From contig JASDDH010000013.1 in NCBI GenBank assembly GCA_030407505.1, forward strand, positions 1 to 64,000: a stretch of DNA of 64,000 nucleotides, in the 5' to 3' direction. The DNA is from Planococcus sp. APC 4015 (GTDB lineage: Bacteria; Actinomycetota; Actinomycetes; Actinomycetales; Microbacteriaceae). Positions 47,212 through 57,292 of the stretch are shown here, piece after piece. Position 1 is the stretch's first letter; every line of letters begins with the position of its first letter. Made by a program: the position numbers and the translations under genes. The notes beneath the pieces are model-generated. The model was not told where the DNA came from and did not search any database. It worked only from the letters and a program-made list of their open reading frames with translations.

Positions 47212-48459
47212 TCAGCCGGCGGCGAGGCCGTCGAGACCGCGCAGGCCTCGCACGTCGGCTCGTTCGACCGAGACGCCGAAGACGGTCTCGAGCGCGTCCT
47301 CGAACTCGCCGAGGCGGCCCTCGGAGGCGAACTCGCGGGCGCGGACGGACGGGCCGTGCGACAGCACGCCGGCGAGGTGGCGGAGCGCCGACTCGATGGC
47401 CGCGTCACCGCCGCGGGCACGGACGCGGCCGATCTCGGAGTCGAGTGCGGCCTGGATGTGCGCCCGCAGCGCGACGACCGCGGGAGCCGCTGCCTGCTCG
47501 GCGTTGAAGGTCGCCGCCGCGGTGCCCACCATCTCGTGGAGCCCGGCGCCCAGCTCGGGGAGGGCGGCGTGGCGTCCGATGAGTTCGAGGTCGAGCAGCT
47601 CGACACCCTCGACGTCAGCGACCGCGGGTTCGACGTTGCGGGGGAGCCCCAGGTCGATGATCAGGCGTCGACGGGTGTCGGGGACGTCGTCGGGCGTCAC
47701 GGTGTAGCGCGCGGTGCACGTCATGACGATGTCGGCACCGCCGATCGCCTCGCGCAGATCCCGCTCGGCGCGGATGCCGTACTTCGCGGCGAACCGCTCG
47801 GCGCGGCCGGTCGAGGAGTAGACGCGGATGTCCTCGGCGCCGCGGGAACGCAGTGCGGCGATCGTGGTGGCCGCGTACTGGCCGGTGCCGACCAGGAGCA
47901 CCGGGACGGTGGCCCAGTCGGTGACCCGGGAATCGGCGAGGTCCAGCGCGATGCGGGCGAGCGAGCGACCGGCCGCGGCGACGTCGGCGCGCGCGCGCAC
48001 GGCGCGGGTGGCGTGGGCCGCGCGCTGGAAGACGCGTTCGAGCTCGGTGCTCGTGGTGCCGGCGCGGCGGGCGGCGACGAGCGCGCGCTGCACCTGGCCG
48101 CTGATCTCCTCTTCGCCGACGACCATGGACTCCAGGCCCGAGCTCACCGCGAACAGGTGGCGCACGACCTCGTCGCCGGTGAGGCTGACCGCTGAGGCGC
48201 GCAGGGCGTCGGCATCCGCCCCCGCAGGGCCGTTGAGAACGTCGAGCACGGCCTCGCGTGCGACCGCGGCGCCGCCGGTGAGGGGCTCGTCGATCTCGAG
48301 GTAGGCCTCGAAGCGGTTGCACGTGGCGAGCACGATGGCTCCGCGCACGAAGGAATGCGTCTCTGTGAGGTCACCGGCGGTCGCGTCGGCGACGCGGGAG
48401 ATGCGGTCGAGGACATCGAACTCGGTGTTGCGATGGTTCGCCGTCAGACAGAACAGCAC
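47212..48459 (-). CDS. hemA: Glutamyl-tRNA reductase
   Basis: A 415-residue enzyme of the C5 pathway: catalytic Cys47 in LATCNRFEAYLE, NADPH-binding domain with VLLVGTGQYAATTIAALRSRGAEDI, and a C-terminal dimerisation helix. It converts glutamyl-tRNA(Glu) to glutamate-1-semialdehyde, used by HemL coded at 53449. The GTG start at 48459 has TAGAAT (complement of 48466-48471) 6 nt upstream, a near-perfect -10. It diverges from hemE with 67 bp between starts. Confidence 0.94.
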   Translation of the reverse strand: MLFCLTANHRNTEFDVLDRISRVADATAGDLTETHSFVRGAIVLATCNRFEAYLEIDEPLTGGAAVAREAVLDVLNGPAGADADALRASAVSLTGDEVVRHLFAVSSGLESMVVGEEEISGQVQRALVAARRAGTTSTELERVFQRAAHATRAVRARADVAAAGRSLARIALDLADSRVTDWATVPVLLVGTGQYAATTIAALRSRGAEDIRVYSSTGRAERFAAKYGIRAERDLREAIGGADIVMTCTARYTVTPDDVPDTRRRLIIDLGLPRNVEPAVADVEGVELLDLELIGRHAALPELGAGLHEMVGTAAATFNAEQAAAPAVVALRAHIQAALDSEIGRVRARGGDAAIESALRHLAGVLSHGPSVRAREFASEGRLGEFEDALETVFGVSVERADVRGLRGLDGLAAG

Positions 48460-48465
48460 TCACCG

Positions 48466-48520
48466 ATTCTAGCCCGACCCGTACGACCCGGGCGGGGGGA
48501 CGGACTGCGGGTCGTAGCCT
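48466..48520. promoter_or_regulatory. Divergent leaderless promoters of hemA and hemE
   Basis: TAGAAT (complement of 48466-48471) is 6 nt from the hemA GTG. TAGCCT (48515-48520) is 6 nt from the hemE GTG at 48527. The 43 bp between the two hexamers must hold both upstream promoter parts and any operator. Confidence 0.7.
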
Positions 48521-48526
48521 GGAGGG

Positions 48527-49597
48527 GTGTCCTCCGAAGTGATCGCCCTGCCCGAGACCCACCCGCTGCGCACAGGGCGGACCGATCGCTCGCCCCTCGT
48601 GCGCGCCGCGCGCGGCGATCGTCCCGAGCAGCTGCCGGTCTGGTTCATGCGCCAGGCGGGGCGTTCGCTGCCCGAATACCGCGAGACCCGCGCCGGCACC
48701 GAGATGCTCGACGCATGCCTGACGCCCGCGTTGGCGTCCGAGATCACGCTTCAGCCCGTGCGGCGTCACGGGGTCGACGCCGCGGTGTTCTTCAGCGACA
48801 TCGTCGTGCCGGTGCTGCTCGCCGGCGTCGGGGTTCGCATCGTGCCCGGGCGCGGACCCGTCCTCGACGAGCCGGTGCGCTCGGCATCCGATGTTCTGGC
48901 ACTGCGGCCGATCGAACCCGAAGCGCTCGCCCCGATCAGCGAGGCCGTCGCGATGACGGTCGCCGAACTCGGTGACACCCCGCTCGTCGGCTTCGGCGGC
49001 GCGCCGTACACGGTGGCCAGCTACCTCATCGAGGGCGGACCGTCGCGCGAGCAGCTGCGCACCCGCGCACTCATGCGGACCGATCCGCACACGTGGGCGA
49101 CGCTGCTGAACTGGTGCGCCGACGTGACGGGGGCGTTCCTGCGCGCACAGGTGATGGCAGGCGCCAGCGTCGTGCAGCTGTTCGACTCGTGGGCGGGGTC
49201 CCTGTCGCGCGACGACTACCTGCGTCGCGCGCTGCCGCACTCCAAGCGCGCGCTCGACGCGCTGCGCGGACTGGATGTGCCGCGCATCCACTTCGGCCTC
49301 GGCCTCGCGGAATCACTCGACGCGATCCCCGCCGTCGGCGCCGACGTGATCGGCATCGACTGGCGGATGCCGCTGGATGTCGCGAATCGCCGGCTCGGCG
49401 GCACCATGCCGCTGCAGGGCAACATCGACCCCGCCCTGCTGACTGCGCCGTGGAGTCTGCTCGAGCGCCACGTGCGCGATGTCGTCGAGCGCGGCGCCGA
49501 CGCGCCCGCGCACATCGTCAACCTCGGCCACGGCGTGCCGCCCGACACCGACCCCACGGTCCTCACGCGCATCGTCCAGCTCGTGCATGAGCTCTGA
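48527..49597 (+). CDS. hemE: Uroporphyrinogen decarboxylase
   Basis: A 356-residue TIM-barrel decarboxylase with the invariant N-terminal PVWFMRQAGRSLPEYR and the GFGGAPYTVASYLIEGG and FDSWAGSLS segments. It converts uroporphyrinogen III to coproporphyrinogen III. GTG 48527 is 6 nt after TAGCCT; GTG 48539 is an in-frame alternative. It leads the run hemE-hemY-hemQ-hemC-hemB-hemL, and its 3' end overlaps hemY by 11 bp. Confidence 0.94.
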   Translation: MSSEVIALPETHPLRTGRTDRSPLVRAARGDRPEQLPVWFMRQAGRSLPEYRETRAGTEMLDACLTPALASEITLQPVRRHGVDAAVFFSDIVVPVLLAGVGVRIVPGRGPVLDEPVRSASDVLALRPIEPEALAPISEAVAMTVAELGDTPLVGFGGAPYTVASYLIEGGPSREQLRTRALMRTDPHTWATLLNWCADVTGAFLRAQVMAGASVVQLFDSWAGSLSRDDYLRRALPHSKRALDALRGLDVPRIHFGLGLAESLDAIPAVGADVIGIDWRMPLDVANRRLGGTMPLQGNIDPALLTAPWSLLERHVRDVVERGADAPAHIVNLGHGVPPDTDPTVLTRIVQLVHEL

Positions 49598-50822
49598 CCC
49601 GGTCATCGTCGTCGGCGGCGGGGTCGCCGGCCTCGTCGTCGCCCGTCGACTCGCTCTCGCGGGTCGTGCGGTGACGGTGCTGGAGCGGGCAGATGTGCTC
49701 GGCGGGCAAGTCGTGCCGCTGCCCATCGCGGGGATCGAACTCGACGCGGCGGCCGAGTCGTTCGCGACGCGCGGGGGCGCGGTCGCCGCGCTCGCCGACG
49801 AGCTCGGCATCGCCGGTGACATCGTGCTGCCGAATCCGTCGCCCGCCTGGCTCCACCGCGCCGACGGCTCGGCGGTGCCGCTGCCCGCGGTCGGCGTGCT
49901 CGGCATTCCGGGCGATCCGCTCGCGGCCGACGTGGTGCGGGCGATCGGCCGTCCGGCGGCATGGCGGGCGGCGCTGGACCGCGCCCTGCCGGCGCGCGTG
50001 GGGCGGGATGCGGCATCCCTCGGCGAACTCGTGCGCGTGCGCATGGGGCGCGGCGTCGCCGACGGACTCGTCGCCCCGGTCGTGCGCGGCGTGCACTCGC
50101 GCGAGCCCGACGCGCTCGCCGTCGACGTGGCGTCCCCGCGGCTGCGCGCTGAGATCGCGGCGCGCGGATCGCTCGCCGCGGCGGTGCGCGCCCTGCGCGC
50201 GCAGGCGCCGGCCGGGTCGCAGGTCGCCGGATTCCGCGGTGGCATGCACCGGCTGGTGTCCGCACTCGTCGCCGACGGCAGACGCCACGGGGTGGTGTTC
50301 CGCACCGGCGTCACGGTCACCGAGGTCACCGCCGACGGTGTCGTCGCCGACGGCGAGCACCTGCGCGGACGCGTGGTGCGGGCGACGTCCGAGCCGAGCG
50401 CCGACCCCCGGCAGCTGACCCTGGTGACGCTGGTCGTCGAGGCGCCCGCCCTCGATGCCGCCCCGCGGGGGACGGGCCTGCTCATCGCCGCCGAGGCCCC
50501 CGGCGTCGAGGCGCGGGCCCTCACGCACGTGAGCGCCAAGTGGCAGTGGGTGCGCGAGGCGCTGCCGGGTCGCCACGTCGTGCGCCTGTCGTACGACGGA
50601 GAGCCGCAGGATCCGGTCGCGCAGGCAGCGCACGACGCGGCCGTCCTGCTCGGCACACCGATCGATCGGGTGACGGATGCCGCCGTCGGCTCGTGGTCTC
50701 GCGGGGTGCGCGGCCCGGTCGACGACCTGCCGTCGGTCGGCGAAGGTGCGGCCGGCACCGGTCTGGCCTCGGTCATCCCGCACGCCGAGCGGGTGGCATC
50801 GGGCATTCTCACGGGCCCCTGA
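49587..50822 (+). CDS. hemY: Coproporphyrinogen III oxidase (HemY/CgoX), FAD-dependent
   Basis: A 411-residue flavoprotein with the dinucleotide-binding VVGGGVAGLVVARRLALAG at the N terminus, a PPO-type middle domain, FRGGMHRLVSALVADG, and the C-terminal FAD-contact region ending GLASVIPHAERVASGIL. In actinobacteria this enzyme oxidises coproporphyrinogen III to coproporphyrin III rather than protoporphyrinogen. ATG 49587 lies inside the hemE end, so the genes are coupled. Confidence 0.9.
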   Translation: MSSDPVIVVGGGVAGLVVARRLALAGRAVTVLERADVLGGQVVPLPIAGIELDAAAESFATRGGAVAALADELGIAGDIVLPNPSPAWLHRADGSAVPLPAVGVLGIPGDPLAADVVRAIGRPAAWRAALDRALPARVGRDAASLGELVRVRMGRGVADGLVAPVVRGVHSREPDALAVDVASPRLRAEIAARGSLAAAVRALRAQAPAGSQVAGFRGGMHRLVSALVADGRRHGVVFRTGVTVTEVTADGVVADGEHLRGRVVRATSEPSADPRQLTLVTLVVEAPALDAAPRGTGLLIAAEAPGVEARALTHVSAKWQWVREALPGRHVVRLSYDGEPQDPVAQAAHDAAVLLGTPIDRVTDAAVGSWSRGVRGPVDDLPSVGEGAAGTGLASVIPHAERVASGILTGP

Positions 50823-50859
50823 CGTCGCCGGGCCTCCGTATTCGGGGGAGGATGGAGGG

Positions 50860-51528
50860 GTGAGCTCCACGACCGACACCCCCACCGCACAGACCGACCA
50901 CTTCACCCTGTGGGCCGTCTTCCGCCGCGACCCGCACCCGTCCATCGCGACCGGCCCGCGTCTGGCCGATGTCATCGCGGGTCTGAGCAGCGTGCGCGGT
51001 CTCTACGACGTCTCGGGTCTGCGCTCCGACGCCGACGTCATGCTGTGGCTCGTCGGCGACACCGCCGAGGGCCTCCAGGCCGACCTGCGGGCGCTGCGCC
51101 GCTCGGCCGAGCTGTCGCCGCTGCTGCCGACGTGGAACGCCCTCGGCGTGCACCGCGCCGCGGAGTTCAGCCGCGATCACGCCCCCGCATTCGCCCTGGG
51201 CCTCGCGCCCAAGGGATGGCTGTGCGTGTACCCGTTCGTGCGCAGCTACGAGTGGTACATCCTGCCCGCCGAGGAGCGCGGTCAGATGCTGCGCGACCAC
51301 GGTCTGAAGGGTCGCGACTATCCGCAGGTGCAGGCCAACACGGTGGCGAGCTTCGCCCTCGGCGACTACGAGTGGCTGCTCGGTCTCGAGGCCGACGACC
51401 CGGTCGATCTCGTCGACCTCATGCGCCACCTGCGTGCGACCGAGGCCCGCCGCCACGTGCGGGAGGAGATCCCGTTCTTCACCGGTCGCCTGATCGGCGT
51501 GGAGGAGCTCGCCGAGGTGCTCTCGTGA
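50860..51528 (+). CDS. hemQ: Coproheme decarboxylase (HemQ/ChdC)
   Basis: A 222-residue member of the chlorite dismutase-like family with the catalytic Tyr stretch YPFVRSYEWYILP followed by EERGQMLRDHG, both hallmarks of actinobacterial HemQ. It converts iron-coproporphyrin III to heme b using peroxide. The start is GTG 50860 behind GGGGAGGATGGAGGG, which is both Shine-Dalgarno-like and a degenerate -10 (GAGGAT at 6 nt). The stop overlaps the hemC start (GTGA). Confidence 0.93.
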   Translation: MSSTTDTPTAQTDHFTLWAVFRRDPHPSIATGPRLADVIAGLSSVRGLYDVSGLRSDADVMLWLVGDTAEGLQADLRALRRSAELSPLLPTWNALGVHRAAEFSRDHAPAFALGLAPKGWLCVYPFVRSYEWYILPAEERGQMLRDHGLKGRDYPQVQANTVASFALGDYEWLLGLEADDPVDLVDLMRHLRATEARRHVREEIPFFTGRLIGVEELAEVLS

Positions 51529-52471
51529 GCGCACTGCGCATCGGCACGAGGGCCAGCGCCCTCGCGATGACGCAGTCGGGCACCGTGGCCGCCGCTCTCG
51601 GCGGAGAGCTCGTCCCCATCGTCTCCGAGGGCGACCGCTCGACCGAGTCGCTCGCCTCGCTCGGCGGCACCGGGGTGTTCGCCGCCGCGCTGCGCGAAGC
51701 CCTGCTCGCGGGCGAGGTCGACGCCGTCGTGCACTCGTTCAAGGACCTTCCGACGGCACCCATGCCGGGCCTGGTGATCGCGGCCGTGCCGAAGCGCGCC
51801 GACGCGCGGGATGCTCTGTGCGCCCGCGACGGGCTCACACTCGAGCAGCTTCCCGAGGGCGCGCGCGTGGGCACCGGCTCGCCGCGCCGCCGCGCGCAGC
51901 TGGCCGCGAAGCGCCCGGACCTCGTGCTCGCCGACATCCGAGGAAACGTCGACACCCGGTTGTCGAGGGTCGTCGCGGCCGCTGAGCGCAGCTCGGTCCC
52001 TGAACTCGTCGAAGGGCGCGCCCTCGACGCCGTGGTGCTCGCCGCCGCCGGCCTTGCGCGCCTCGGCCGCCTCGACGCGGTGACCGAGTACTTCGACATC
52101 GACTTCTGGCCCACGGCTCCTGCGCAGGGAGCCCTGGCCGTCGAGACGCGGGAGGGTGAGACGCATCTCGCCGCCCGCATCGACCACCGAGCCTCGCGCC
52201 TGGCCGCCGAGGCCGAGCGCGGCGTGCTCGCGCGCCTCGAAGCCGGCTGCGCGGCGCCGATCGGCGCGCACGCGTTCGTCGAAGACGGGATGCTGTTCCT
52301 CTCGGCCCGCGTCTACCGCCCCGACGGCACCGAGCGGCTCACGAGCTCCCACGCCGCGTACATCGACGACGGGGATCTCGGCGCGATCGCCGTGCGCGTC
52401 GCCGACGACCTGCTCGCCGCCGGTGCCGCCGACCTCGCACCGCTCGGCGGTCGCCCCATCGAGGAGTCCTG

Positions 52472-52472
<1 letters not shown>
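51525..52472 (+). CDS. hemC: Hydroxymethylbilane synthase with a repeat-derived insertion
   Basis: A 315-residue porphobilinogen deaminase: N-terminal [43 protein letters not shown], and the dipyrromethane Cys at about 242 (EAGCAAPIG). Between RLSRV and [14 protein letters not shown], where relatives have a few residues, this protein has [16 protein letters not shown], coded by a copy of the dispersed repeat (51994-52016). The insertion is in a surface loop position and keeps the frame. GTG 51525 overlaps the hemQ stop. hemD does not follow. Confidence 0.93.
51994..52016. repeat. Dispersed repeat copy inside hemC
   Basis: CGGTCCCTGAACTCGTCGAAGGG, read in hemC as Ser-Val-Pro-Glu-Leu-Val-Glu-Gly. 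It is the same element as at 13472-13514, 39394-39418 and 40740-40761, here in a third reading frame. Confidence 0.85.
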
Positions 52473-53448
<976 letters not shown>

Positions 53449-53452
<4 letters not shown>

Positions 53453-54807
53453 CCACCAACCTCGAGGCCGCGCAGCGCGCGCGGGCCGTCATCCCCGGCG
53501 GAGTCAACTCGCCCGTCCGCGCCTTCGGCTCCGTCGGCGGCACGCCGCTGTCCATCGTGTCGGCCGCCGGTGCGACGGTGCGCGACGTGACGGGTCGCGA
53601 CTACATCGACCTCGTCGCATCGTGGGGACCGGCATTGCTCGGCCACGCGCATCCCGAGGTGGTGACAGCGGTGCAGGACGCCGCGGCGCGCGGCCTCTCG
53701 TTCGGCGCGTCCACCCCGCCCGAGACCGAGCTCGCCGAGCTCGTCATCGATCGCCTCCACGTGGACGGCGTGGCAGGCATCGAGCGACTGCGAATGGTGT
53801 CGACGGGGACCGAATCGACGATGACGGCGATCCGCATCGCCCGCGGTGCCACCGGCCGCGACATCGTCGTCAAGTTCGCCGGGCACTATCACGGGCACTC
53901 CGACGGACTGCTCGCCGAGTCCGGATCCGGCGTCGCCACCCTCGGCCTGCCGGGATCGGCGGGAGTGCCGGCCGATGTCGCCGCGCTCACCCTCGTGCTG
54001 CCGTACAACGACCGCGACGCGGTGCACGCGGCATTCGCGGCCCACCCCGGACGCATCGCGGCGATCATCACCGAGGCCGCCGGCGCGAACGCCGGCATCC
54101 TCGCACCCGAGCCGGGCTTCAACGCATTCCTCGCCGAGACCGCCCACGCGAACGGCGCGCTGCTGATCCTCGACGAGGTGCTCACGGGCTTCCGCGTCGG
54201 CGCAGCCGGATGGTGGGGCCTCGAGCGCGCCGACGGCGCGACGTGGGTGCCCGACCTCGTCTCGTTCGGCAAGGTCGTCGGCGGCGGCATGCCGCTGGCC
54301 GCGATCGGCGGTCGCGCCGACCTCATGGAGCTTCTCGCGCCCCTCGGCCCCGTCTACCAGGCGGGCACGCTGAGCGGCAATCCGCTCGCGGTGGCCGCCG
54401 GCCTCGCCACGCTGCGGCTCGCCGACGCCGACGTCTACTCCCGAGTGGATGCCGCCTCCGCCGCCGTCTCGGCGGGTCTCGACCGGGCGCTCACCGACGC
54501 GGGCGTCGAGCACGTCGTCTCGCACGCGGGGAGTCTGTTCTCGGTGGCGTTCCGCAGCGGGCAGATCCGCGACTACGACGACGCCCGCGCGCAGGAGGGC
54601 TGGCGCTACCCGCCGTTCTTCCACGCGATGCTGGACGCCGGCGTCTCGCTGCCGCCCAGCGTGTTCGAGGCGTGGTTCCTCACCGCCGCGCACGACGAGT
54701 CCGTCGTCGAGCGGATCCTGGCGGCGCTTCCCGCCGCGGCCCGCGCCGCGGCATCCGCCGGTCAGACCCAGGTGGGCAGCCAGTTGTGGATGCGCCAGAA
54801 GTCGTAG
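53449..54807 (+). CDS. hemL: Glutamate-1-semialdehyde 2,1-aminomutase
   Basis: A 452-residue PLP enzyme of aminotransferase class [15 protein letters not shown] at the start, [35 protein letters not shown] and PLP Lys at about 275 ([12 protein letters not shown]). It turns HemA's product into 5-aminolevulinate. It is the last gene of the heme run. The final 46 bp, coding [15 protein letters not shown], overlap the 3' end of the convergent mannosyltransferase gene, and these residues look added beyond the usual family end. Confidence 0.95.
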
Positions 54808-56336
54808 GGCACCGGCGTCGCGGTGATGATCGGGTACCAGAACGCCGAGAGCACGAGCGCGACGATCAGCAGCACCCACACCAGGCGCTGTCCGGTCGCG
54901 CGGCGGTACGCGTCGCCGCCGGCGGGCGAGGCGATCGCACGCAGGGCGAAGGCGAGCGCGAGGATCATGAACGGCAGGATCGCGATCGTGTAGAACTGGA
55001 AGATCGTGCGCTCGGGGTAGAGCAGCCACGGCACGTAGGTCACGCCGACCCCGGTGAGCACGAGCGCGAAGTGCCAATCGCGGGTCATCGCGAACCGCAC
55101 GACGAGGAACACGACGGCCGCGACGCCGCCGAACCAGATCAGCGGATTCGGCATGCTGTAGATGTTCTCGACGAAGCCCTCGCCGCTGTTGTCGAAGTGC
55201 ATCGAGGTGGGCCGCAGGAGCAGAGGCCACTGCCACGCCGGACTCGCATAGCCGTGCTCGCTCGTCAGCCCGACGTGGAACCCGTAGATCTGCTGGTGGT
55301 AGCCCCACAGGTTCTGCAGCGGAAGCGGCACCCACGACCAGAAGCCCGACGACTCGGTGATCGCGTGTCGGCCGTACCCGTCATCGGTGACGAGCCACCC
55401 GGTCCACGACGCCAGGTAGACGACGAACGCCACCGGGATGAACAGCACGAAGGTCGCGGGACCCTGGCGGAACGCGGCATCCGTCGGCCACAGCACGACC
55501 CCCGCGCGGCGTCTGGCCAGTGCGTCCGAGACCACGAGATAGATCCCGAGCCCGGCGGCGACGTAGAGGCCCGACCACTTCACAGCCGTCGCCGCTCCGA
55601 CCGCGGCTCCGGCGGCGATGAGCCACGGCCGGTTCCACAGCACCGGTCCCCACGCCGGGGGAGCGCCGTCGACGGTGCGCGCGGCGATCGCCCCCTCGAG
55701 ACGGGGGAGCGAGCGGTGCCGGTCCAGCACGACGAACCAGAAGGCGGTGAGCACGAAGAAGGTCAGGAAGATGTCGAGCAGGGCGATCCGGCTCATGACG
55801 ATCGCGAGCCCGTCGATCGCGAGCAGCCCCGAGGCGACCACCGCGAACGGCATCGATCCCGTGAGCGCCTTGGCCACGAGGTACAGCACGAGCACCGTGG
55901 CGGTGCCGAAGACGGCGACCGCGATGCGCCAGCCGAACGACGAATCGGCCCCGAACAGCGCCATGCCGGCCCCGATGAAGAACTTGCCGAGCGGGGGATG
56001 CACCACGAAGCTGCCCGTGGCATCGAAGATGCCGGTCTCGCCGGCCACGAACCTCGCATCGGCCTCGTCGGGCCAGGACGCCGAGAATCCGAGCGACCAC
56101 TGCGTCCAGGCATCCTTCACGTAGTACGTCTCGTCGAAGACGAGGGTGTGCGGGTGCCCGAGGTTCCACACGCGCAGGATGCCGGCGACGAGCGTCACGA
56201 GCAGCGGGGCCAGCCATCGCCACCGGCGTTCGAGCTGCGGATCGGCGCGCAGTCGGGCCGTCCACCGGTCGAACAGCGTCGGGCGCGGGCCCGGCAGGAG
56301 GGGCCCTCCGGGCGGCTGCGCGGCGGTCGTCGTCAC
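54762..56336 (-). CDS. pmt: Protein O-mannosyltransferase (dolichyl-phosphate-mannose type)
   Basis: A 524-residue polytopic GT39 enzyme with about 11 membrane spans. The catalytic Asp-Glu at 68-69 ([15 protein letters not shown]) lies in the first extracytoplasmic loop, and [10 protein letters not shown] and [13 protein letters not shown] are family signatures. It transfers mannose from polyprenyl-phosphate-mannose to exported proteins, working with Sec. The GTG start at 56336 has TAGGCT (complement of 56344-56349) 7 nt upstream. Only 24 bp separate its start from that of rsmI. Confidence 0.92.
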   Translation of the reverse strand: MTTTAAQPPGGPLLPGPRPTLFDRWTARLRADPQLERRWRWLAPLLVTLVAGILRVWNLGHPHTLVFDETYYVKDAWTQWSLGFSASWPDEADARFVAGETGIFDATGSFVVHPPLGKFFIGAGMALFGADSSFGWRIAVAVFGTATVLVLYLVAKALTGSMPFAVVASGLLAIDGLAIVMSRIALLDIFLTFFVLTAFWFVVLDRHRSLPRLEGAIAARTVDGAPPAWGPVLWNRPWLIAAGAAVGAATAVKWSGLYVAAGLGIYLVVSDALARRRAGVVLWPTDAAFRQGPATFVLFIPVAFVVYLASWTGWLVTDDGYGRHAITESSGFWSWVPLPLQNLWGYHQQIYGFHVGLTSEHGYASPAWQWPLLLRPTSMHFDNSGEGFVENIYSMPNPLIWFGGVAAVVFLVVRFAMTRDWHFALVLTGVGVTYVPWLLYPERTIFQFYTIAILPFMILALAFALRAIASPAGGDAYRRATGQRLVWVLLIVALVLSAFWYPIITATPVPYDFWRIHNWLPTWV

Positions 56337-56343
56337 GGCGTCC

Positions 56344-56353
56344 AGCCTATGCT
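56344..56353. promoter_or_regulatory. Overlapping divergent -10 elements of pmt and rsmI
   Basis: On the minus strand TAGGCT (56349 down to 56344) is 7 nt from the pmt GTG. On the plus strand TATGCT (56348-56353) is 7 nt from the rsmI GTG. The two hexamers share 56348-56349. The whole gap between the start codons is 24 bp. Confidence 0.7.
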
Positions 56354-56360
56354 GGGGGCC

Positions 56361-57194
56361 GTGATCATCCTCGCCGCGACGCCCATCGGCAATCTCGGCG
56401 ACGCGTCGACACGACTCGTCGAGGCGCTCTCGTCGGCCACCGTGATCGCGGCCGAAGACACCCGCACGACGCAGCGGCTGCTCGCCGCGCTCGGCATCGA
56501 GAACCGCCCGCGGCTGCTCGCGCTGCACGACCACAACGAGAAGGAGCGAGCGCCCGAGATCGTCGAGCTCGCGCGCACGCAGGACGTCCTCGTGCTGTCG
56601 GATGCCGGCATGCCCACCGTCTCGGACCCGGGCTACGGCGTCGTCGCGGCCGCCGCGCAGGCGGGCGTGCAGGTGACGGTCATCCCCGGTCCGAGCGCCG
56701 TCGTCACGGCGCTCGCCGTCTCGGGCCTCCCGACCGACCGCTTCACGTTCGAGGGGTTCGTGCCCCGCAAGCCGGGGGAGCGCCGGGCGACCCTGCGGGC
56801 ACTCGCGGGCGAGCCGCGGACGATGGTGTTCTTCGACGCACCCACCCGCGTCGCATCGACCCTCGCCGACATGGCGGCCGCGTTCGGCGACGACCGCCGC
56901 GCGGCGGTGTGCCGTGAGCTCACGAAGTTCTACGAAGAGGTGGCCCGTGGCCCGCTCTCGGAGCTGGTGGAATGGGCGTCGGCGGGGGTGCGCGGCGAGG
57001 TGGTCGTGGTCGTGGCGGGGGCTGTTCCGCGAGACGTCCCGTTCGACGACGCCGTCGGGCAGGTACTCGATCAGGTGCGGTCAGGAACCCGACTGAAGGA
57101 TGCCGCAGCCGAGGTGTCGGCGCACACCGGCCACTCCAGTCGCGAGCTCTATCAGGCCGCGCTCGCGGAGCGAGCAAGGCCTTCGGGTTCCTAG
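56361..57194 (+). CDS. rsmI: 16S rRNA (cytidine-1402-2'-O)-methyltransferase
   Basis: A 277-residue tetrapyrrole-methylase-fold enzyme: ILAATPIGNLGDASTR, AEDTRTTQRLL, SDAGMPTVSDPGYGVV, IPGPSAVVTALAVSGL and FEGFVPRK are all RsmI hallmarks. It 2'-O-methylates C1402 in the ribosomal decoding centre. GTG 56361 is 7 nt after TATGCT, so probably leaderless. The linkage to the divergent pmt gene is common in actinobacteria as far as I recall. Confidence 0.94.
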   Translation: MIILAATPIGNLGDASTRLVEALSSATVIAAEDTRTTQRLLAALGIENRPRLLALHDHNEKERAPEIVELARTQDVLVLSDAGMPTVSDPGYGVVAAAAQAGVQVTVIPGPSAVVTALAVSGLPTDRFTFEGFVPRKPGERRATLRALAGEPRTMVFFDAPTRVASTLADMAAAFGDDRRAAVCRELTKFYEEVARGPLSELVEWASAGVRGEVVVVVAGAVPRDVPFDDAVGQVLDQVRSGTRLKDAAAEVSAHTGHSSRELYQAALAERARPSGS

Positions 57195-57236
57195 CGCCGT
57201 ATCGAAGAGCAGGCAGCGCTCGGAGCCCTCGTGAGA

Positions 57237-57276
57237 ACGAGAGCGGCGCCGTGCCGGAGCACGACGCCGCTCTCGT
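57237..57276. terminator. Bidirectional terminator between rsmI and the ABC permease gene
   Basis: ACGAGAGCGGCG (57237-57248) pairs perfectly with CGCCGCTCTCGT (57265-57276), loop 16 nt, between convergent genes. Confidence 0.88.
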
Positions 57277-57292
57277 CTGAGGGTGTCGGGGC

